Shown here: one piece after another, positions 58,761-64,000 of the stretch
Position numbering within the stretch: position 1 is the stretch's first letter
Layout: every line of letters begins with the position of its first letter
DNA from: CADCWK01 sp035944555
GTDB lineage: Bacteria > Chloroflexota > Chloroflexia > Thermomicrobiales > UBA6265
Length of the DNA stretch: 64,000 bases
Assembly: GCA_035944555.1 (NCBI GenBank)
Contig: DASZAY010000009.1
Span: 1-64,000 of the forward strand
Direction of reading: 5' to 3'
Program-made: the position numbers and the translations under genes
Notes under the pieces: model-generated
What the model saw: only the letters and a program-made list of their open reading frames with translations
What the model was told of the DNA's origin: nothing
Databases searched by the model: none

Positions 58761-58818
58761 TCAGTAGGGTCGCTTGCCGTCCTGGCGGGAGGCGACCCTG
58801 ACGGCGAAGGAGGTCCGC

Positions 58819-59565
58819 GTGGTTGACGAATTCGACGAGGACGACGAATCGGTCGACATCACGCTGCGTCCGGCGGCTGAAGTGGCGATGCGGCTGATCG
58901 GCCTGACGGCGGCCGTCCGGCGCTCGATGCTTGAGCTGGACCCGTCCGGCGATGCCGAGGGGGATCGCTTCGACCTGGCTGCCTGGCTGCGGGAGGAGCG
59001 CCTGACCCCGCACCTGACCGCCGACGAGCGCAAGATGGTCGAGACGAGGCTCGGTGGGCTAGACCCGGATGAGGCTGGCGACGCGGGCTGGCGGATCGAA
59101 GCCGTCGCCGTCCTCGCATGGGCCGCCGGGCTGATCGACGAGCGGCCGCGCTACGACCTGCCGGCACCACCTGCCGAGCTGCTGGCGCTGGTCCCGGAGC
59201 CATGGGACAAGGCCCAGCCGTTCCGGCAGGCCATCGAGTTGCGACCCGAGGACGAGATCGCCTGGGCCCGCGAGGAAGCGGAGCTGTGGCGGTGGCGGGG
59301 TGAGGTGGAGACGGAAGAGGGAGCCGGCGGGGCGAGCCCGGCCGAGATCCGCCAGCTGATCCGCCAGGTCGCCGCCGACTCCGCACGCACCGGTCTGTTC
59401 GAGAAGCCCGTTGGCAACGACTTCCCGGTGGCCAAGCGCCCGTATCGCGACCTGGGCTCCGACGAGCGCGAGCTGCTGACCGACCTCGCGAGTGAGCGCC
59501 TCCGCGCCCTCAACTGGCTCTGCGGCTTCGGTGAGGATTGGGACGACACGCCACTCGACGTCTAG
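58819..59565 (+). CDS. DUF4272 protein
   Basis: A 248-residue soluble protein. The GTG start has AAGGAGG 5 nt upstream. An acidic N-terminus (VDEFDEDDESVDITLRP) precedes a helical DUF4272-like domain: WRIEAVAVLAWAAGLIDERP, DLPAPPAELLALVPEP, EAELWRWRGEVE and the terminal RALNWLCGFGEDWDDTPLDV. The biochemical role of DUF4272 is unknown. It follows ychF by 58 bases on the same strand and may share its transcript. Confidence 0.82.
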   Translation: MVDEFDEDDESVDITLRPAAEVAMRLIGLTAAVRRSMLELDPSGDAEGDRFDLAAWLREERLTPHLTADERKMVETRLGGLDPDEAGDAGWRIEAVAVLAWAAGLIDERPRYDLPAPPAELLALVPEPWDKAQPFRQAIELRPEDEIAWAREEAELWRWRGEVETEEGAGGASPAEIRQLIRQVAADSARTGLFEKPVGNDFPVAKRPYRDLGSDERELLTDLASERLRALNWLCGFGEDWDDTPLDV

Positions 59566-59618
59566 CTTCTGCTCATTGTCGAAACCTGGCGCACTTGTCT
59601 GATGTGTACCATCGGTCC

Positions 59619-59657
59619 TTGACATTCGATGACGATCTAATAAGATGTACATCGAAT
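59619..59657 (+). promoter_or_regulatory. Promoter and palindromic operator of the ArsR/DUF2087 gene
   Basis: -35 TTGACA (59619-59624), 16-base spacer, -10 TAAGAT (59641-59646). A perfect palindrome GATGTACATC (59644-59653) overlaps the -10, and a wider repeat ATTCGATG/CATCGAAT (59624-59631, 59650-59657) encloses the promoter. A related GATGTGTACCATC lies at 59601-59613. This arrangement fits repression by the ArsR protein encoded just downstream. Confidence 0.65.
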
Positions 59658-59669
59658 AATGAGGAGATC

Positions 59670-60362
59670 ATGAACGAATCCGACAAACCAGAGGTACCGG
59701 CTGACCGGTATGAGGAGATCGCCCGGGCGTTCCGGGTACTATCCGACCCGATGCGATTGCGCATCCTTGGACTGATCGCTGGACGGCCGATGACGGGCGT
59801 CGAGATCGCGGCCGCGTTGTCGCTCTCCACGCCGACGGTGAGCCACCACATGACGCGTTTGGAGAAGGCGGGGCTGATCCGGCACACGGCTGACCGGACG
59901 AGCAAGGTCTACGAGCTGCAGGCCGTCTTTTTCGACCCGCAGACTCTCGGAGCGCCGCCTGCCCGGCGGACGGACGACGGGCAGACCGACGACGAGCGGT
60001 TCCGGGCGCGCACGCTCCGGTCGTTCTTCGATGGCCGGCGGCTGCGAACCATCCCGGCCAAGCGCAAGCAGCTCGTCATCGTGATCCAGGAGCTGCTGAC
60101 CTGGTTCGAGCCGGACCGTGACTACGCCGAGCGTGAGGTGAATGACATCCTCCGCGAAGCCCATGAGGACGTCGCGACGCTTCGCCGTGAGCTGGTCGAC
60201 TACGGGTACATGCGCCGCGCCGCCGGGATCTACCGGGTGGCGACGGCGCTACCCGAACGCTCGGTCCAGTTGCGGCAGGAGATGACCGGCGACGAGGGCC
60301 AGTGGTTGGCGCGCCTGCTCGCCGACGCCACGCGCGACGCGATCACCGCCGGGCGGGGCTGA
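59670..60362 (+). CDS. ArsR-family regulator fused to DUF2087
   Basis: A 230-residue protein; ATG with GAGGAG 4 nt upstream. Residues ~12-90 are an ArsR winged helix (YEEIARAFRVLSDPMRLRIL, LSLSTPTVSHHMTRLEKAGL). Residues ~120-200 are DUF2087 (LRTIPAKRKQLVIVIQELLT, ERE.NDILREAHEDVATLRREL, YGYMRRAAGIYRV). The fusion is known in transcription regulators of unknown ligand. No metal-binding CXC motif is present, so arsenic sensing is unlikely. Its 3' end overlaps trpF by 20 bases, tail to tail. Confidence 0.88.
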   Translation: MNESDKPEVPADRYEEIARAFRVLSDPMRLRILGLIAGRPMTGVEIAAALSLSTPTVSHHMTRLEKAGLIRHTADRTSKVYELQAVFFDPQTLGAPPARRTDDGQTDDERFRARTLRSFFDGRRLRTIPAKRKQLVIVIQELLTWFEPDRDYAEREVNDILREAHEDVATLRRELVDYGYMRRAAGIYRVATALPERSVQLRQEMTGDEGQWLARLLADATRDAITAGRG

Positions 60363-61071
60363 CAGCCCCTTCAGGCTCGCGCAGCTCCCGGAACCCGGTC
60401 AGGCCCGCCTCGACGAACGCCCGGATCAGGTTCGGGTCCTTGATCCCGTCACGCTCGACGCCACTGCTGACGTCGACGAATAACGGGCGGACCGTAGTAA
60501 TCGCCTCGCCGACGTTTTCCGGCGTCAGCCCGCCGGCGATGCCCAGCGGGTGTCCAGATTCTCTGGAAGCTCTGGAGACGAGATCCCAGTCGGCCCGCAC
60601 TCCCGTTCCGCCATGCGCGTGGGGATCGTATCCGTCCACCATGAAGGCCATCGGCGGGTGGTCGATCGAGCGGTGCGCAACGATCCGGTTCTTCAGGTCG
60701 GCGGCACTCTGACCGGGCGGGATCCGGAAAGCCCTGATCGCCGGTCGGTCGAGCTTGCTGACGAACAGGGCGTCCTCGTCGCCGTTCAGCTGAACGAGAT
60801 CCAGGTGGGCAGCGCGGATGGCCTCGTTGACGTTCTCGGCGGACGGGTTGACGAAGACGCCGACGGTGCGTGCCCCGGTGCCGGTCGCGTGGACGGCGTC
60901 ACTGATCAGACGGGCCGTCCGGTGATCGACCTGGCGGCGGGTCGGCGCGAAAATCATCCCGATCAGCGTGGCGCCCGCCTGCACCGCGACAACGGCGTCC
61001 TCCGGGGTGCGGATGCCGCAGACCTTGACGGTATCGCGGGCGATCTCAGGTGTCGGCTGGCTAGATGACAC
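60343..61071 (-). CDS. trpF: Phosphoribosylanthranilate isomerase
   Basis: A 242-residue barrel enzyme of tryptophan synthesis, fifth and last visible gene of the operon. GTG start with AAGGA 8 nt upstream. Signatures: VKVCGIRTPEDAVVAVQAGA (catalytic Cys), FAPTRRQVDHRTARLI, VQLNGDEDALFV, GIAGGLTPENVGEAI and FVDVSSGVERDGIKDP. It overlaps trpC by 11 bases. Confidence 0.96.
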   Translation of the reverse strand: MSSSQPTPEIARDTVKVCGIRTPEDAVVAVQAGATLIGMIFAPTRRQVDHRTARLISDAVHATGTGARTVGVFVNPSAENVNEAIRAAHLDLVQLNGDEDALFVSKLDRPAIRAFRIPPGQSAADLKNRIVAHRSIDHPPMAFMVDGYDPHAHGGTGVRADWDLVSRASRESGHPLGIAGGLTPENVGEAITTVRPLFVDVSSGVERDGIKDPNLIRAFVEAGLTGFRELREPEGAVSPARR

Positions 61072-61897
61072 CGGGCTGTCCTTCCCGGAGGGTCCGGACG
61101 GCGGCGGTGCGGTCGGGCTGAACGATCAGGCTCTCGCCGACCAGGACGGCGCTGACGCCGCAGTCGGCCATCCGTCCCAGGTCGGCGGCGGTGAAGATGC
61201 CGCTCTCGCCGACCAGCAGCGTGCCAGCCGGTACCATCGGTGCCAGCCGCTCGGTCGTCGCCAGGTCGACGCGGAAATCGCGCAGGTCGCGGTTGTTGAT
61301 CCCGATGTTGTCAGCACCGGCCGCGATGGCCCGCCGCATCTCCTCCTCGTCGTGGACTTCGGTCAGCACGCTTAGCCCGAGGCCGGTCGCGGTGGACATG
61401 AGACGCGCCAGCGTGGCGTCGTCCAGCGCCGCGACGATCAGCAGGATCACGTCGGCGCCGTAGGCCCTAGCCTCGACCAGCTGGTACTCGTCGAGCATGA
61501 AGTCCTTGCGGAGCACAGGGCGGGGCGGCGCGGCGTCCGCGACCGTATCGACGGCTACCGCGAGGTCGTCCAGCGACCCATGGAAGAATGGCCCGTCGGT
61601 CAGGACGGACAGCGCCGCCGCGCCGCCCGCGACGTAGGCACCCGCGACCTTGGCGACGTCGATGGTGGCCGGGAACATGCCGCGCGACGGCGAACCGCGC
61701 TTGATCTCGGCAATCACCGAGACGCCGGGTCCACCGATCGCGTCCCGTAGCGGTCGTGCGGCGGGTCGATCGGCGGCACGCCGCTCGAGCTCGGTGACCG
61801 GGACAGCGGCCCGCCGGTCCGTCAGATCCGCGGCGGTGCGCTCCAGGATCCGGTCGAGGACGGTGCCAGTCGCCAACCACTGGGCTTCGGTCGTCAT
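61061..61897 (-). CDS. trpC: Indole-3-glycerol phosphate synthase
   Basis: A 278-residue barrel enzyme. Signatures: VIAEIKRGSPSRGMFP (catalytic Lys/Glu), AALSVLTDGPFFHGSLDDLA, PVLRKDFMLDEYQLVEARAY, DNIGINNRDLRDFRVDL and LLVGESGIFTAADL. It overlaps trpD by 4 bases and trpF by 11 bases. Confidence 0.97.
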   Translation of the reverse strand: MTTEAQWLATGTVLDRILERTAADLTDRRAAVPVTELERRAADRPAARPLRDAIGGPGVSVIAEIKRGSPSRGMFPATIDVAKVAGAYVAGGAAALSVLTDGPFFHGSLDDLAVAVDTVADAAPPRPVLRKDFMLDEYQLVEARAYGADVILLIVAALDDATLARLMSTATGLGLSVLTEVHDEEEMRRAIAAGADNIGINNRDLRDFRVDLATTERLAPMVPAGTLLVGESGIFTAADLGRMADCGVSAVLVGESLIVQPDRTAAVRTLREGQPGVI

Positions 61898-62982
61898 GCG
61901 TCTACTCCCACGGGGTCGGCGGTCAGCGCCTGGGAGACCTCAGCCAGCCGTTCGACCCGGGCGAGAGCCGAACCGTCGTCCAGCACCGCCCGCGCCAGTT
62001 CGATCCCGTCGCCTATCGAACTGACCCGATCGGCGGCGTAGATCGCGGCTCCCGCGTTCATTAGCACCACGTCCCGTCGCGGCCCGGACTCACCCTCGAG
62101 GATCGCCATGGTGATCCGGACGTTGTCGGCGACGTCACCGCCACGGAGGTCGTCCGGGGCGCCACGCTCCAGGCCGAAATCCTCCGGCGTGACGCGGTAC
62201 TCGCGCGTCTCGCCGCTCCGGGCGTCGTAATCCGTGACCAGCGTCCCGCCGGCGATGCCGATTTCGTCCAGTCCTTCGTCGGCACGAACCAGGACGGCGT
62301 GCTGGCAGCCGAGGGCCGCGAGCGCCTGGGCCAGCTTCGGGGCGATCCCGTTCTGCCCGACGCCGATGAGCTGGTGCCTGGCCCCGGCCGGGTTGGTGAG
62401 CGGGCCGAGAATGTTGAAGATCGTCCGAATCCCGATCTCGCGCCGGGTCGGGCCGACGTACCGCATCGCCGGGTGGAAGGCCGGGGCGTACATGAAGCCG
62501 ATACCGACCTGCCGGATGCACTCGGCGACCTGCTCAGGGGCCAGCTCGATCGCGATCCCCAGCCCCTCCAGCAGGTCAGCCGAGCCGCACTGGCTGGTGA
62601 TGGAGCGATTGCCATGCTTGGCGATGTTCACCCCGGCGGCGGCGATGATGAACGACGCGGTCGTCGAGATGTTGAAGCTGTTGGAGTGGTCGCCGCCGGT
62701 CCCGCAGGTGTCGACGACGTACTCCAGATTGTCAGGCAGTTGGACGTGAATGGCGTTGTCGCGCATCGCCGAGGCAAAGCCGGCGATCTCGTCGACCGTC
62801 TCGCCCCGGAGCCGGAGCGCCGTGACGAGGGCCGCGATCTGGGCGCCGGTCGCTTCACCCTCCATGATCGCGCCCATGACGGCGGCCGCTCGCTCGCGAT
62901 CGAGGACGTCACCCTCGACCACCGCGGTGATCGCGGTCTTGATATCGGACGCCGCGACGGACGTCGGTGCCGTGACTGTCAT
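61894..62982 (-). CDS. trpD: Anthranilate phosphoribosyltransferase
   Basis: A 362-residue enzyme joining anthranilate and PRPP. ATG with GGGAGG upstream. The PRPP site is VVDTCGTGGDHSNSFNIST; KHGNRSITSQCGSADLLE, MYAPAFHPAMRYVGPTRREI and FNILGPLTNPAGA follow. The C-terminal region VVLMNAGAAIYAADRV is normal. Confidence 0.97.
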   Translation of the reverse strand: MTVTAPTSVAASDIKTAITAVVEGDVLDRERAAAVMGAIMEGEATGAQIAALVTALRLRGETVDEIAGFASAMRDNAIHVQLPDNLEYVVDTCGTGGDHSNSFNISTTASFIIAAAGVNIAKHGNRSITSQCGSADLLEGLGIAIELAPEQVAECIRQVGIGFMYAPAFHPAMRYVGPTRREIGIRTIFNILGPLTNPAGARHQLIGVGQNGIAPKLAQALAALGCQHAVLVRADEGLDEIGIAGGTLVTDYDARSGETREYRVTPEDFGLERGAPDDLRGGDVADNVRITMAILEGESGPRRDVVLMNAGAAIYAADRVSSIGDGIELARAVLDDGSALARVERLAEVSQALTADPVGVDA

Positions 62983-63002
62983 CCCGGATCCTCCCTTCGC
63001 GG

Positions 63003-63638
63003 CTAGTAGCCCAGTGGGACGCGGTCGTCGGACGCTCCGGCGGTGGCCAGTTCCCGCCGGTCGCCGCCCGCAAGGAAGTTCGCCAGCAGGTCCTTGCCTG
63101 GCAGCGTCATGATCGACTCCGGGTGGAACTGGACCCCCTCGATGTCGAGTTCGCGGTGGCGGAAGCCCATTACGAGCCCGTCCTCCGTCTCGGCGGTGAC
63201 CTCCAGTTCATCGGGCAACGTCTCGCGATCGACGACCAGCGAGTGGTAGCGGATCGCCTCGAATGGCGTCGGCAGGTCGTGGAACACGCCCTGACCCTCG
63301 TGATGGACCAGCGACGTCTTGCCGTGCATCAGGCTCGGAGCGCGGACGACGTCGCCCCCGAACGCCGCGCCGATCGCTTGGTGTCCGAGGCAGACGCCGA
63401 GGATCGGGACCTTGCCAGCCAGTTCGCGGACCAGTGGGACGGAGATGCCTGCCTCGGCCGGCGTGCAGGGTCCGGGCGACAGGACGACCTTCTCGATCTC
63501 GCCGGAGGCGACGCGGGCCGCCACCTCGTCGACCGTCGTCTGGTCGTTGCGAACGACTTCGACCTCGGCGCCGAGTTCGCGCAGGTACTGGTACAGGTTG
63601 AACGTGAAGGAGTCGTAGTTGTCGAGCAGGAAGATCAT
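63003..63638 (-). CDS. trpG: Anthranilate synthase component II (glutamine amidotransferase)
   Basis: A 211-residue class I amidotransferase. ATG with GGAGG 8 nt upstream. Catalytic Cys in PILGVCLGHQAIGAAFGG, His/Glu in VQFHPESIMT, oxyanion region LSPGPCTPAEAG. It may also serve p-aminobenzoate synthesis, as TrpG/PabA are often shared. It lies between trpE and trpD. Confidence 0.96.
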   Translation of the reverse strand: MIFLLDNYDSFTFNLYQYLRELGAEVEVVRNDQTTVDEVAARVASGEIEKVVLSPGPCTPAEAGISVPLVRELAGKVPILGVCLGHQAIGAAFGGDVVRAPSLMHGKTSLVHHEGQGVFHDLPTPFEAIRYHSLVVDRETLPDELEVTAETEDGLVMGFRHRELDIEGVQFHPESIMTLPGKDLLANFLAGGDRRELATAGASDDRVPLGY

Positions 63639-63683
63639 GGCTTAAGCCTCCGGTCAAGATGGCTGGGAATGGGGGAGGGTGGG

Positions 63684-64000
63684 CTAGACGGCGCGGTCGC
63701 TGCTCTCCAGCGTCTCGGCCAGCTCGATGGCCCGCTGGAGCGCCCGCATCTTGTGGAACGTCTCGGCGTACTCGTACTCGGGCGTGGAGTCGGCGACGAT
63801 CCCGCCGCCCGCCTGGAGCGAAGCGACGCCGTCGCGGAAGACCAGCGTCCGGAGGGTGATCGCGGTGTCCATCCCCCCGGCGAAGTCGAAGTACCCCAGC
63901 GCCCCGGCGTACGGTCCGCGCCGGTCGGCTTCCTGCTCGGCGATGATCTCCATCGCCCGGACCTTGGGCGCGCCGGAGACGGTCCCGGCCGGGAAGCAGG
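63684..64000 (-). CDS. trpE: Anthranilate synthase component I, C-terminal part (partial)
   Basis: The frame runs off the right edge; only the last ~105 residues are present. Visible chorismate-binding signatures: CFPAGTVSGAPKVRAMEII, RRGPYAGALGYFDFAGGMDT, ITLRTLVFRDG and LQAGGGIVADSTPEYEYAET. It is upstream of trpG, giving the order trpE-G-D-C-F. Any leader or attenuator lies outside the window. Confidence 0.95.
   Translation of the reverse strand, partial: CFPAGTVSGAPKVRAMEIIAEQEADRRGPYAGALGYFDFAGGMDTAITLRTLVFRDGVASLQAGGGIVADSTPEYEYAETFHKMRALQRAIELAETLESSDRAV

Overview
The window is high-GC bacterial chromosome, almost entirely housekeeping genes packed on both strands. It reads like a Chloroflexota genome of the Thermomicrobia type. 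The grounds are strong G/C preference at third codon positions, frequent GTG and TTG starts, HrcA/CIRCE together with HspR, a T-box leader in a high-GC genome, System II cytochrome c biogenesis, a stand-alone gcvPB, and secreted proteins with Thr/Pro/Ala-rich linkers. The phylum is inferred; no rRNA is present. No prophage, insertion sequence or CRISPR array was seen.

Layout: 1-2500 holds the end of a secreted repeat protein, small uncertain ORFs and about 0.9 kb with no convincing gene. 2.5-8.5 kb has a glycogen debranching enzyme, a MarR regulator facing a perfect 11-bp inverted repeat, a NarL-type two-component pair and a YajQ protein. 8.6-13.1 kb has a CDP-alcohol phosphatidyltransferase/acyltransferase pair, a 3-TM protein and a PpiC foldase. 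13.3-16.0 kb has rpsF-ssb and a short cysS. 16.4-21.5 kb has a secreted protein, otsB, a DUF192 protein, then a leucine T-box leader with a complete tRNA-Ala(GGC) gene inside it, then leuS. 21.7-25.7 kb has gcvPB, an MFS transporter and an unknown protein.

25.9-35.7 kb is a heat-shock block: hspR-clpB from one promoter, then hrcA-grpE-dnaK behind a CIRCE operator, with a secreted DUF3352-like protein between them. 36-41 kb has an M13 peptidase, an Imm5-like protein, an NrtR-like regulator beside nadK, and a KDPG aldolase. 41.2-45.3 kb is a complete System II set (ccdA-resB-ccsA-tlpA). 45.5-52.2 kb has recO, trmD with a HAD phosphatase, a SpoIIE-like phosphatase, a P-loop protein, a LON-domain protein, a GNAT and aroC. 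A GNAT gene at 52.4-53.0 kb is broken by an in-frame TGA. 53.1-59.6 kb has glyA, a methyltransferase, rsmD-coaD with a SepIVA-like coiled-coil gene, ychF and DUF4272. 59.6-64 kb has an ArsR/DUF2087 regulator facing a trpE-G-D-C-F operon whose first gene runs off the window.

The most unusual structure is at 18565-18950. One sigma70-type promoter precedes a T-box specifier domain with a CUC leucine codon. A full tRNA-Ala gene follows, then a textbook antiterminator with a 7-nt bulge, a competing terminator, and leuS. A tRNA gene placed between the two halves of a T-box leader would make RNase P processing of the tRNA compete with riboswitch function.
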